Made by a program: the position numbers and the translations under genes. Shown in pieces: positions 46,100 through 57,788 of a stretch of DNA of 64,000 nt (position 1 is the first letter of the stretch; each line of letters begins with the position of its first letter). This stretch comes from Coenobita brevimanus. Lineage: Eukaryota; Arthropoda; Malacostraca; Decapoda; Coenobitidae. Below the pieces are notes generated by a model. It was not told the origin of the DNA. It was given only the letters and a program-made list of their open reading frames with translations, and made no database searches. Location of the stretch: positions 13,248,872 through 13,312,871 of the forward strand of contig CM064713.1 in assembly GCA_032717465.1 (NCBI GenBank). The letters are read 5' to 3'.

Positions 46100-46262
46100 C
46101 ATACATCTAACACTGGAATTAATATATTACTTCCGAATAGCATCCATGTAATGGACACTGGAATTAACATATTATTTCAAATAACATCCATCTAATGGAC
46201 AATGAAATTGATATATTATTTCAGAATAACATCCATCTAATGGACACTGGAATTAACATGTT
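46100..46262. repeat. 45-bp minisatellite, right part, about 3.5 units
   Basis: Same unit as 43640-44020, more diverged. It ends abruptly at the TAGATA-type 3' end of the next LINE at 46268. Confidence 0.9.
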
Positions 46263-46267
46263 ACTTG

Positions 46268-47475
46268 CGATCTATCTATATCCATACGCCTTAATCCGAC
46301 ACGGGGTGGTCACAAACAAATCACCTCCATGTCGCACTGTCCCGTTGACCCCTGCCACTTCCATGCCCTCCTTACAACTTACACCCCCCTTTCTCATATA
46401 CATCTCCACCCCATCACTTCATCACATCATCAGTGTCTTCCAACCTCTCCCACCCCTATCCAGCTCACTCACATACTGTACACTCTCCTCCTTAATCACT
46501 CAATCTCCATCCTCTCCACATGGCCAAACCACCTCAGTCTATTTCTCCTAATGCGTTCTATCACATCCATATCCACACCATAATGCTTCTTCACTTACTC
46601 ATTTATCAATCTATCTTTCCATGAAACTTCACATGCTCCTCTCAAACACATAACTCACAAGTTATTTGAGTTACTGGAAATGAATTTCCACTGCTCTCAC
46701 TCTTGACCTGTGCCTTTCCAACAAGGTCCAAGCATCGCTTCCAAACGTTAGAATGGGTATCACAATACCATCACGCAGTGACTTTGATTCCCATGCTCAT
46801 TTCCTTATTTCTTATCACTACTTTCAATGAACCAGCAACCTTTCTTCCCTGTTGTACCCTTTCCAGCAGATCATGCTCCAAACTTCCATCCTTACTCATC
46901 ACACTACCCTAATACATAACTGCATTCACATTTTCCATTTCCTCACCATCCCACTTCAGTGTGCACTCAGTGACTTCATTTCTCTGGAAGACCACAACTT
47001 TACTCTTCCATACATTCACCTTTAGAGTTTAGATTCCGTTTCTTACAAACTCCCCCAAATTCACTCACCAAACCTTGAGGTTCTCCTTCGTCTTCATTTA
47101 ACAATACAGTATCATCTGCAAACAACAGAACAGGGTTTCCAAACGCTGCCTTCTCTCATTAGGACCGCTCCAACATGCCCTACCTTGTATCTCTCTTATA
47201 ACTCCATCCATATACAAACTGAACAACTATGGAGACTTGACACATCAGTTTCAATCCAAAATTCAGACAGAAAAATTCGCTCAGTTCACTGTCCACACGC
47301 ACTGCAGCCGTAGCACCCTCGTAACCTACTTCTCACGGAATTTAACGCTTTCCATTTACTCCGTCATTTTTCAGTATTTTCCACATTCCTTGTCTACCCA
47401 CTTTGTCATATACTTCTCCAAATCCAGGATGGCTGCATACAACTTCTTCCTCATATCTAGAAACCTTTCCACTAA
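46268..47475 (-). mobile_element. RTE-like LINE, 3' segment of a split copy
   Basis: On the minus strand the 3' end is at 46268 and the order of motifs matches 8873-10060. The frame is heavily eroded. It is interrupted at CTAA (47472-47475) by a piggyBac element and resumes at 51601. Confidence 0.8.
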
Positions 47476-48158
47476 CCCTTACACTGCGGGCTTGTTTTGC
47501 GTGTCCTGTGGGCATATTCGGGCTCCGACAGACTCTCAAAAAATATTTGCCAAAAATCAGTTATTAGTCCTAGAATACTAAAATTACATATGCATATGGC
47601 ACATACCTTCAGCTTTCTCCTGGGATGTTTGTTGAGCCTTCGTCGATTACCATAGGACTTGTGGAGACCTCTGAAGTTGGGTAACGAAGTCTCCACTTTA
47701 CACTTCCCGACAACCCGTAATATGATTACCACAGCCAGATATTATAACTAGAAACACTATTCTATGATTATCAAGTAGTTTGGGATCCATACTCCAAAAA
47801 AAAAACCCACTGTGAAAGCAATGAAAATTACGAGCGCGTATGACTTTCCCACTTGCGCTAGTTTGCTGCTGGTATTCTGTCATTTATTATTCAAACAAAC
47901 ACTGACCTTTATCTTCCTATTATTATATAACATATATATCTGCAGTCTGTATTTGTACTCATATTCTTATATTACTAATTATTTACAGTTCTATTTACAT
48001 TTTCTATTGTATTTTCAATATTTACACTTCTATTTTACTTACACTGTTATTCACTGTCACTTGCAGTAACATAAAACTATATTACACTGTTCAATCATAT
48101 GTACATCCATTGCTTTCACTTGCTATTTGCACATTATTTCCATTTCCCACTTGCACTT

Positions 48159-50366
48159 TTAGAACTGCTTCTGACTGTGGTAATCAAAGAAGCAGGTAAC
48201 GCAGAGGGGAACCTGGCACTCAGCGCACTGCCAAGAGGTGCGTTTGTGCTCAGGTGTGCGTCGGGTGGTATGTGCACACACCTGGCACCTGCGGATCGCA
48301 GCCTTCCTCTTGGTTGTGGCAGGCATTTGCACCAGTCTGTGCCGATCCTTGTACGCCCTCTGCTCAAGTCTGTCGGAAAGTCTTACTGCATGGCGCCTTG
48401 GAGCTGCTGATATCACCTTACCATATCTTTCAAGCAGCTGCTGAACACAAATCCTGGCGAACAACCTCAGGGAGAAGGACTTGGGTGGCTTGACCTTCAT
48501 CTTGTACAGGATGAAGGCGTTCAGCATCGTCATGTCTATGAGATGCACAAAAACTTTCCTGTACCACCTAGTATTCTTCCTGAGGCAGTCGATCTCTCCA
48601 ATCATCATGTCGGACTTGTCCACCAGCCGCATGTTGATATTGTAGTCTAAGACAGCATCAGGTTTCCTCACAGGTCCGCCTGTCCTACGGTCGACCTTCC
48701 CAGTCTTTCATTTCCCCCTTGTGTACGGTGGTGAGCATGTGCATGACCCTCTTGTCATGCCACCGTATTGTCAGCATCTTCTCAAACTTGCGTAGGTGCA
48801 CGTCTCCTCGCTGCGAGGTTCCTGCCTCTGGGAATTTAGGGAAGTGGACACGATTCCTCTTGACAGTGCCGCAGGAGCCGATGCCGTGCTCTGAAAGGTA
48901 TTTGGCAAGTTTCGGTGCTGTATAATAGTTGTCTGTATACAGAACATGATTCCCACCAAAATACCTTTCAAGGAGCACTTTCACTACACAGCCTGAGAAG
49001 CCAAGGGGGTGTGTTTTATCAAGATCGACAGTGCTGGCTAAATAAATGACGAAGTCAAGGATGTACCCCATCTTACAGTCGCACAGTACAAAGAACTTGA
49101 TTCCAATGCAATGGCGTTTGCTTGGAATGTGCTGCACAAACCTAAGACGTCCTCTGAACAAAACCAAGGATTCGCCAATGACAACCTTCTGAAAGGGGTG
49201 GAAGAATGTCATAAACTTATCCTTCATTCTGCTCAGAATCTCCCGGATCTTCCAGAGTGGGTCGGTTTGGGAAGGTACATAGTTGTTGGCAAAGTGCAGG
49301 TTTCCCATGATGTTCCGGAAGCGATCTCTGGCCATGTACTTACTGAAGGTGGGTGAGGGTAGTAAGGGGTCCATGGACCAGTATTCTTCCAACTCATGCT
49401 TCTTTGAGTGTGGCATGAGAAGCATGAGGGCGAAGAACACATAAAGCTCCTGCACTCCCAGCATGGACCACTGTTGCATCTTGGCTGCACCTGTACCACT
49501 TGCAGCACGTTGTGATTCATACCTGTTGGTCTCATCACATATGTGCTGCATGACTTCATCATCGAGGAAGGCCAAAAGGAAGTCAACACACTCAGCATCC
49601 TCGTCATGACTGAAGGCAGGCTGTATCCCTGAGGAACTCTCATTGAAATCAAGATGTTCTGGGACAAAATCGGACCCTTCCGTCCACGCAAAGGCGTCCA
49701 GGATTCCCTGTTGTGGCGGTGTAGGGTTGGTTGAGGGTGGTGGGTGGCTGAGGCAGATTTATCTGGTTCAAGGTCACTCGCACTGACCCTGGGTTGCCGT
49801 ACAGCACTAGCAGCCCTTACTCTACTGGCAACTCTACTTTTACGTGTCAGGGATTTACCTCTTCCTCTACGGCCTGCCTTCACTGTTGATGCTGGTGGTG
49901 ATTCCGACGACGAAGACTCTGGAGAAAATTCAGCAGAAGAGGAAGAAATGAGTGAAGTGGGGCTTGGGGAACGGGGAGGTGATTCACCTCGGGACTCATG
50001 GCGGGCTGGGTCATGTGGGGTCATTGTTCTGGGGCTAACCCGCCACCTTTTCATTCCCTTCCCAAATTCCTTCCCTTGCTGCACTAACGGCTCCTTTCCC
50101 TTGGAGCTAGGGATAACTTGGGACACTGAAGCACTCGTACTAGTAGTTTCTGGCACGATTTCCTCACCCGGCTCATCACACAAATCCCCCAAAGGGTCAT
50201 AGTCACTATCCATCATTATCATTGATAATTCGGCTAGTTCACATTCCACTGCAGAGTCACTTAGTCCTTTCCTGCTTCTCCCACGAGTTGTTCTGGGTGT
50301 AGAGGTCACGGGGCCCTTTGCAATGGGCGCAGAAGCGGCAGAAATGGTGGGGCGCGAGTGCGACAT
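48159..50366 (-). pseudogene. piggyBac transposase, two frameshifts, catalytic Asp lost
   Basis: ATG at 50364-50366 starts an N-terminal acidic and Ser-rich region (residues 1 to about 215). A frameshift near 49720 leads into the transposase core (49680-48700). A second near 48703 leads to the C-terminal part (48690-48159). The core shows YMARDRFRNIMGNLHFANN and FRGRLRFVQHIPSKRHCIGI. The first catalytic Asp, normally in DES before this block, is Gly: VIGESLVLF, codon 49174-49176, a one-base change. The second (LYTDNYYT) and the third region (LDYNINMRLVDKSDMM) persist. A cysteine-rich end domain (CQVCAH, CAECQVPLCVTCF) is complete. The family excises and inserts at TTAA-like sites. This copy cannot be active. 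Confidence 0.9.
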
Positions 50367-50454
50367 GCTTTGACCACAGAGGAGGACAAGGAACTAAATG
50401 GCGTGGCTTATCTGAGAAGGCAAGGGTTGACAGTGACAATGGGGCTGAAAGCTG

Positions 50455-51450
50455 CTAACTTACATGCTAAGAAATTACTGGTAGGAAATCTTGGCAATAC
50501 ATAAAGAAATAAGTAGTTCTTGGTGAACGTAAATGTCACTTAGGCTTCTCCCGTCCTTTCTGATATGTATTTTTATTACAGAAATAGATTACAAGGCATA
50601 ATCCAAAGGGGAAATTACCGTGGGAATTTAGCGAATGAATGCATGTGAGGTGTTGTCAGGTGATAATTACCCAATTCCTGGCGTATACCACTATCACTTA
50701 CCTTACTTTTTTTTGGTATATATTATTTTGTATAAGTATAGGGCATAGGGCTTATTTCAATGGATGAAATCTGTGGAAAAATCCGGGAGAGATTTGCTTA
50801 GCCCAGCGTGGCAGGGCAGGTGATAGGAAAGGGTAAAGGAGGTGAGGTAGGGAGGGGTGAGAGGGTACTGGAGGGGAGGTAGGGAGGGGAGTCAAGAACG
50901 GGGGAAAATGGCTAAATTGTCAACAATGGATGGGAGTACAGATGAGATTAGGAGTGCGGACTATTGGCGGACAGTAGCAGTACATGCTAAAAAATGATTA
51001 GCAAGAAATCTCGAAAATACAGAAAAAAGTAGGTAGTTCCAGGTGAATGTAAATGTCACTTTGGCTTCTCCCTTCCTTTCTTATATAATTTTTTTTACGC
51101 GAATAGATTATACAGCATATTTCAAAGGGGATTTTCCGTAGGAAATTAGCAAATGAGTGCACGTGAGGTGTTGTCAGGTGATAATTAGCCAAACAAGGTG
51201 TATAGCACTATCAATTACCTTATTTCTTTTTGGTATATATTATTTTGTATAAGAATAGGGCATAGGGCTTATTTCAATGGATGAAATCAGTGGATAATTC
51301 CGGGGGAAATTTGCTTTAGCGCAGCGTGGCCAGGGAGGCGAGAGGACAGGGTAATGGAGGGGAGGTAGGGAGGGGAGTCAGGAACAGGGAAAAATGGCTA
51401 AATTGTCAACAATGGATGGGAGTACAGGTGAGATTTGGAGTGCTGACTAG
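50455..51450. repeat. Two tandem copies of a 500-bp block in the piggyBac 5' region
   Basis: 50460-50960 and 50985-51440 are similar throughout. Both contain AAATGTCACTT, GGCTTCTCCC, GAGGTGTTGTCAGGTGATAA and GGCTAAATTGTCAACAATGG. It is a partial duplication between the transposase start and the right terminus. Confidence 0.85.
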
Positions 51451-51600
51451 TGTTGGACATTGGCAGTACTGATAGATGATACAAGCCACCACTTAAAAGC
51501 CTGGGATAATTCAAAATAACACAGAATCACAAAAGTGACGCCCCGCAGTATGATCCATTGCACCCGAGCATCACGAAAGTGACGCCCCGCGGTTAAGGGG

Positions 51601-51857
51601 CTAAACACCCTAGGATATCTGATACACAACTCTTCCCTTCCTGTTCTTCAACTATTCCATCTTTCATCTAATCCTACGTTGCCCCATGAGGAGCGTAGGA
51701 GCCCGGGGCTAGGCAAGTTGGTCCTGGCATTTAAGATGAGAGTGATTCCTCTCATATTTCCCTAATTCTGTCAAGTATCCTATCATACACTTTTCCTATT
51801 ACACTATGAAGACACATGCCCCTATGATTACCACACATTTTTTCCCCTTTTCCCTTG
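51601..51857 (-). mobile_element. RTE-like LINE, middle segment of the split copy
   Basis: It continues the LINE of 46268-47475 past the piggyBac. It matches 10055-10245 in order, with an extra block near 51690-51740. It ends at the codons for LYKGKGE, where a TA-flanked element is inserted. Confidence 0.75.
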
Positions 51858-51859
51858 TA

Positions 51860-54207
51860 CACTCGCCCAAATAAGTGATGACTCGATTCCCAATACCTTT
51901 CGCTCAGAAAGTGGCATCTGGCAACTGCCACGGCCTAGTTATATTTTGAAAAATGCACACCGAAAAAAGCAGTATTTAGGTAAACAGCTCCAAAAAGCAG
52001 TATATAAGAGTGTAAAGTTCGCAATACGGAAGAGGAAACCATATAATAAAGTTGAGGCTTATCTGTACGAAAGAATGTGAAACGCACGCCCTATTGCACC
52101 ATGGTTTCCAAGTTAAAATGCGGAAAAACTCTCGTAATACTTTACATCCTAAATTAACAACACAGGTGGAAAAACGTCCCATAACATAAAACCCACAGAT
52201 AATGGTAATGTTGAAATCACGAGTGCCATCAAATCAGACAAATAAACATCTAAACGCTTATTATTATCCACATTTAATTCTCTATGCAGGATTATAATTA
52301 CGTGGGAAAACCAGTGAGCGCTAGCCGCTAGAGGATGGTCAACACGTTACTACAGCCTGTCGGTGCAAGCAGAGTATTGCTCTTTATTCAGCAAATATTC
52401 CAGGAAGACAGATATCCAGGCAGCTTAACATCAAGAAGACAGTGAATGCAAAGATAAGCGATATAGAGAGGTAGAACATAGAAAATCTGCCAAATGGAGA
52501 GGTAGAGCATAGAAAATCTGCCAAATGGAGCCCCTCGTAGCACAAGACCAAGACAGACAAATTATGGAATGTGTCCAACAGCCCCTAACCATTTATATTG
52601 TTATCAAGCAAATTAATCAGACAATATTCAGTGAAGTTAGTGAAACCAGTGCAATTACTGGAGGATAATTGGTCATTTTTATTCACACGATGAAATTCCA
52701 GCATGTAATAAATTGTGTAGGGCAGTTCCAAGAAAGAACTAAAGGGGGACAGGGCGACAGTCAAAAGCAAGCGTGCGACAGTGAAGAGAACTTAGAAAAA
52801 GATTGTATTAAAAAAAAAAAAAAAAAAGCAGGGGGAGAGGGGGAGGAACTCGTGACAAAGGCCAATGCATCCACTCCAGTCCGCTGCATGATGATCATAG
52901 GAGTGTTGCCAGATCGTTCGGAGGTAATTTCACGATTCTGACGGAAAATTTCAGGAGAAACGAGTATAAATTCGGAAGCTTCTCATTTTAATACATTACA
53001 TATCGTACACTACTCACTTTGTTACAATAACTGGTAGATCAAATAAGGAAGGAATTAATGAAATTAACCTTTCGCAACAAGATTTCAGTTCAACATTTTT
53101 TTTAATAAAATTTTATGGCACTTGCAATAATGGGTAGATTAAATAATGAAGAAATTAATGAAATTAAAGAAAAAATTATAACAAAATAGTGCCATGAAAA
53201 TTACCGTATCAGTCATAAAATCAAACAACTATCTTTAAACATGTAAAGATATACCAAAATTTTAATCTCACTTCACCATCACCCCCATGAGATCATCATC
53301 AGAACCATCAGCAGCTTTTCGGCCAATACATTATTTTCTTATACATGGAACAAGTCATTCTTTTCCTTATTTCTTTGTTTACTTTAAAATTATGACAGCT
53401 ATCAAATTACAAAAACCGTTTAATGTGAAACGTTCCAAAAAGAGTTTGACATGACACCCTATTTCTCAACTTTGTTTTCATGTGGTTTATATATGAAAGT
53501 ACTCTCTCAGCTGTTGCACTCGAGTGAAGAAAACACAACTAATTTAGCATGAAGTCAGACAGGTATGGAAACAGACTCAGTGTCTCCTCTTTTTGCGTCA
53601 CACACTTTTATCCAAAACGGAGTTGTGCTGAGATGCTGAGATCACAGCTCAGTGCATTACTGTTTCTGAGCAGCCTTCATTCTGTGTCTATATTTTGTGC
53701 AGTTTGAGAGGTAACAAGGTAGGGAAATGAGGTCATTAATGGAGTACCATCAACAAGGGGAATTCTCTCTCTCTCTCTCTCTCTCTCTGACATTTAAGTT
53801 AGCATCTGTGAATTTTAACTACCATTCAGCAAAATTTCTGTAGATATTCTGGAGCACTGACCGAAATTTCGGGAGATAATGGCAAAATCCATAAAAATTT
53901 CTGGATTTCTGGAGATTCATCAAAATTTCAGGGAAAAATGCTACATTGGTAACACTGCTGGCATGAATCGTGCCTAGTGGAAACGTGCCAAATGTCGCTT
54001 TTTCACTTAATTATTATTGACCTAAAATAAACGTTAAATTTAACAAATACTTTCGCAAGATAAGTTTTCTTTTACATCATAAATAATGTTTGCATGGCAG
54101 GCAAAGACTATTTCCGTCTGCTAATTCCCAATCAAGTGAACGTTGCCAGACCCAGGGAGATCGTCCGAAACTTTAAGAAATAGAGTCATCACTTATTTGG
54201 GCGAGTG
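51860..54207. mobile_element. TA-flanked transposon with inverted termini (Tc1/mariner-like)
   Basis: CACTCGCCCAAATAAGTGAT begins the left end and is matched inverted at the right end (54183-54207). Weaker similarity runs about 35 bases further in, including CTGGCAAC. TA flanks it at 51858-51859 and 54208-54209. The LINE reading frame (LYKGKG to the left, NQAIYFSV-type codons to the right) resumes across one TA. No matching transposase is visible. The interior holds a hAT relic, a 32-bp tandem duplication (52469-52531), a poly-A run and (TC)n at 53766-53790. Confidence 0.75.
53407..53522 (-). pseudogene. hAT transposase C-terminal (dimerisation) relic
   Basis: On the minus strand a short frame reads AERVLSYINHMKTKLRNR, then VSCQTLFGT. 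This is the conserved end of the hAT dimerisation domain, where a Ser/Ala-rich start, ERVFS and KTKLRNR are diagnostic. A stop follows at 53407-53409. Upstream parts are not recognisable. A hAT domain inside a TA-flanked element suggests nesting. Confidence 0.65.
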
Positions 54208-54210
54208 TAC

Positions 54211-54300
54211 AGAGAAATATATTGCTTGGTTTATGGAATTGATGCAACTTCTCTTCCATAATCATACATTTGAAATGCTTCTTAAACTGAAGTTAATGTT
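54211..54300 (-). mobile_element. RTE-like LINE, last segment of the split copy
   Basis: It continues the RT frame past the TA-flanked element for about 80 bases and then becomes unrecognisable. 54300-54535 holds nothing I can name. Confidence 0.6.
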
Positions 54301-54534
54301 GTAATCAATGGTAAGGGAGAGATTCTCGGGCTCCCATCTCAATCCGTAATATGAGACCTGCATTAGGCTGGGTTTAATCATGCTCAGCTATGCTGGGATA
54401 CGTCAGCTTATACCATAATGGTTTAATTAATAAACGCACTGTACAAGGTCTTACAAATATAAAACGAGAAGAACGCATGGTGGATGAAAACATTATGATG
54501 TGCAGTGGAAACTAAACTACCTACCGGTATCTGT

Positions 54535-54856
54535 CTATTGCCAGACGCCTTAATCCCGTAAGGCGTGGCCACAAACAAATCGCCCTATCACCTCAGCTCA
54601 CACACCCCCTCTCTCCACTCCATCCTTCCATCCCATACTCGGCCTCCCCATCCCTTTCCCCATCTCCCTACACCTCACTCACATCCACTCTTCTCGTTAG
54701 TCTCTCGCTCTCAATCCTCTCCATATGGCCAAACCACCTCAATGTATTTCTCCTAACGCTTTCTGTCACACCCACATCCACACCACAACGTTCATTCACC
54801 TCCTCATTTGTCAGTCTGCCTCTCCATGTAACTCCACATGCTCCTCTCAAATAGCT
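54535..54856 (-). mobile_element. RTE-like LINE 3' fragment
   Basis: The 3' end is at 54535 and the C-terminal frame reads YLRGACGVTWRGRLTNEEVN, then RRNTLRWFGHMERI. It is truncated at the same tail region as other copies. Confidence 0.75.
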
Positions 54857-54859
54857 GAA

Positions 54860-55530
54860 ACTAGAAAAAATAAAACTAAGTGATTTTCTTGAATAAACTT
54901 GGAAAAATAAAGTATTTTCTTGAATGTTTCCACAGAATGTGAGGAAAACACAAAAAGGGTGGAGGAATAATAATGACTGTATAAAAAAGTACAAAACTGA
55001 AATAAAAAGAAACAGGAAGCAGTGATATTTATCTGCGAAATGATTTTTTTTTTTTTTAAAGTTCCTGAGACATATAAACCCCGTGGGTGGAAAAGATAAG
55101 GAAATATGTCAAAAATATGGGAAGAGGCAGAAATACCACGGAAAAAAAAAAAAAAAAAAAAAAAAAAATGAGGCATTGACAGCGACAGTAGACGTCTGTA
55201 GTCGTGTGGGTTATCTTGGAACAGCTGCTGGATGAAGGTGGAAAATTAGATTTTGAATGGATGGATAAAAGAACCTAATTTTATTAAACAGTGATCAGAA
55301 CTGTAGCGGGATCACAACATGGGAGAGAAATTATATAAAAAAAAGTGTCAGACAGCTTTGCTAACCATATAACATATGAGAGATTTCTAGAGGTGTCAAT
55401 GGACAAAGAGAAACAAACAAAAGACATATGAGACCACAACTTACTACTGATGGGTTTAGCAGGAAACAAGGAAAAGGAGGTGGAAATGCCACAGGGGGAA
55501 ACTGTTTACTTTATAAAGGATAAGCAGTCT
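54860..55530. other. No gene recognised; poly-A tract
   Basis: It includes a poly-T run at 55047-55058 and a poly-A run of about 28 bases at 55141-55168. I see no ORF of substance. Confidence 0.4.
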
Positions 55531-55534
55531 CTGA

Positions 55535-56190
55535 ATGATTATACTGTACTTGGGTAGTGTGATGGGTAAGGAGGGAAGTTTAGAGGATGAAGTACTTGAA
55601 AGCGTACACCAGGGAAGAAAGGTTGCTGGTTCTTTGAAAGCAGTGATAAGAAACAGAGAAGTGAGCATAGATGTAAAAACAGGTCACTGCATGACAGTAT
55701 AAGGATACCAACTCTGAGATATGGAAGAAAAGCTTGGGCCTTGCTGGAAGGACACAAGTCAAGAGTGAGAGCAGCGGAAATGAGATATTTGAAAGAAGCA
55801 TACATGTGGAGTTACAAGGAGAGAGACTGACAAATGAGGGAGTGAAAGTGGGTTGTGGGCGTGGATGAGATAGTGTTCAGAGAAATACACTGAGGTGGTT
55901 TAGCCATGTGGAAAGAATGGAGAGCGAGAGACTAATGAGGAGTGTGTGAATGAGATGGATGGGGGAAGAGGGAAGGGGAGGCCGAGGATGAAATGGAGAG
56001 ACATATGAGAGAGGGGTGTGTGAGCTGGCTGGAAGGCAGTGAAATGGCATGGAGAGAGGGAGTGGAGAGGTATATGAGATCGGGTGTGTGAGCTGGGTGG
56101 AGGGCAGTGAAATGGCAGGAGACAGGACGACAAGGAGGCGATTTGTTTGCAGCCACCCTTTACGGATTACGGCGTCTGGTTATAGATAGA
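55535..56190 (+). mobile_element. RTE-like LINE 3' fragment, plus orientation
   Basis: The nucleotide order matches the C-terminal part of the TAGATA-type LINEs (GGTAGTGTGATGGGTAAGGA through GTGGTTTAGCCATGTGG) and ends GGCGTCTGGTTATAGATAGA. A short internal duplication (GAGAGGGGTGTGTGAGCTGG and its repeat) lies at 56000-56110. Confidence 0.75.
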
Positions 56191-56194
56191 TGGA

Positions 56195-56755
56195 CATTAG
56201 CTTACAGATACTGTATATTTTATCTATTCACTGCACAACCCTGGTATCTGGACTGTAGTAAAATATGAGAAAGAACTGTTTTAAGGATAATAACTTATTG
56301 AAGCCTTAAACTTTTCAACATCAGAATGTTTTCATTTTAACTCTGGAAGCTACTGGTAATGTTTACCACTACTCCTTAATGCCTGTGTCTTGGTTGAGGT
56401 CACTGGTGTGAGTGTGTAGTATACTGCTGGATCACACTGGCATCTGCCAAGAGAAATGTCCAGAAAATTTCTCAAAGATATTGGTGTCAAACAACAACAG
56501 TAACTCTATATTAACATTTTTGCTGAGGTACTTAACAAATGATTTGTGTGAAATATTAACCATAAAACATTTTCTAGACGTGCAAACTACAACATGTCCT
56601 GAGATAGGAAGACAATCTTGGTTAAATATCCTGGTTGGTTTTGCATCATTTTGGATTTTTAAAAAATGGAGCTTGGTTTTACTGAAGGTGGCTTTCAATC
56701 TGATCCATGAGCCTGGAAAACAAATTATATATTTTAATAGGCTACAGTTAAATTC
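56195..56755. other. No gene recognised
   Basis: Unique sequence. The frame at 56412-56870 has no recognisable domain and overlaps the next repeat. Confidence 0.35.
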
Positions 56756-56756
56756 T

Positions 56757-57125
56757 CAATCCACTCATGATGTACTACCGCCTGCTTCTTCCTTCACCTT
56801 TATCAATCTTGATCAGTGTCTGTCGTCCTCTCATCGTATTTCTCCCATCTTTCCTGTCACTTTTTATTAGTCTTCTTTCCTTTCCAGGTGGCTTTACATT
56901 GAGTTGCAAGCCTAACTGTTTCCTGTAAGCCAAGAAACTATTTGCAAAGCTGGGTGGTAACCATATAACCTACCAACACGTGTTCCGTTCCTGTCACCAA
57001 GTGGGCTGGCGTCTGGCTAGTGCCCCTCCCCGTGAAACAACTCAAAGACAAACGGCCACCCTTTATAGGAGTATGGTGTCTAGCTACAGATAGATAGACT
57101 GATAGACAGAGAGATACACAGACGA
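56757..57125 (+). mobile_element. Short head-to-tail RTE derivative
   Basis: An RTE head (56757-56975, with the GTTTCCTGTAAGCC hairpin) is followed within about 80 bases by an RTE tail (GGCCACCCTTTATAGGAGTA, then CAGATAGATAGAC). The whole ORF is missing. It could be an internally deleted, non-autonomous form. Confidence 0.55.
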
Positions 57126-57202
57126 TACTGAACCAACAGGACCATTTTGTTGTGTGCTTGACTTTTTTTTTTTTTTTTTACCTACACCACAGTGCAGTGT
57201 TA

Positions 57203-57788
57203 AGCCCCGTCCACACTAGGGTCGTGCCACGTGCTCTGTTCCGCGTCATGTTGCTGATGCCAGTGACGTCCATATTAGTATTACAATGGGCAGAACACAC
57301 CAGTTACCGTTGACCTGCAAGAGGGTGATGATAGATACCAACACTGCAGCAGTTCAAGAGACTGTGATGTGGAGCATTGTGGTACTATGTTGTGACAAAA
57401 TGAAAAAGAATAAGAAAAAGATGATGTGGTGCAAGCAATGTCTGTCTCGTCATTGTTTTAAACTTGCACTTCTTAAGTTGTCCTTGTATTGCTTGTTTTT
57501 CATCTGCCACATACATGGATGCATCTTCAGCAGTTCTATAAAATGTAGGGCGTTGCCCCTTGACCATTCAATTCCAGTACTATCTTCTGACACTGCGTCG
57601 TACTGCAGATCAAACAGCGGTAACGGAAGCCAGACAGCTACTGTGAGGGCATTGTAGCGCGCTGTCACCATGAAATGTCCCTCGTCCAGATTTGCCCGAA
57701 GTATGCAGCACAGACCCTCCGCGGCACGAAAACCCGAGTTGGGCAACATAACGTGCAACAGAACGTGACCCCTAGTGTGGACGGGGCT
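57203..57788 (-). mobile_element. Complete PIF/Harbinger-like element with TTA duplication
   Basis: The ends are AGCCCCGTCCACACTAGGG and its inverted complement, with similarity for about 45 bases. TTA lies at 57200-57202 and 57789-57791. On the minus strand a MADF-like start reads HFIELLKMHPCMWQMKNKQY. The element is 586 bp with no transposase. Confidence 0.85.

Larger units (their letters stand above)
47476..51600 (-). mobile_element. piggyBac-like transposon with CTAA target duplication
   Basis: The left end is CCCTTACACTGCGGG. The right end on the opposite strand is CCCCTTAACCGCGGGGCGTC. CTAA flanks both sides (47472-47475 and 51601-51604). The surrounding LINE, compared with the intact copy near 10052, has a single CTAA there (CCACTAAACATC), so the junctions are exact. 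A subterminal copy of the end block (GTGACGCCCCGC) lies at 51535-51546. The transposase relic is on the minus strand. Confidence 0.85.
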
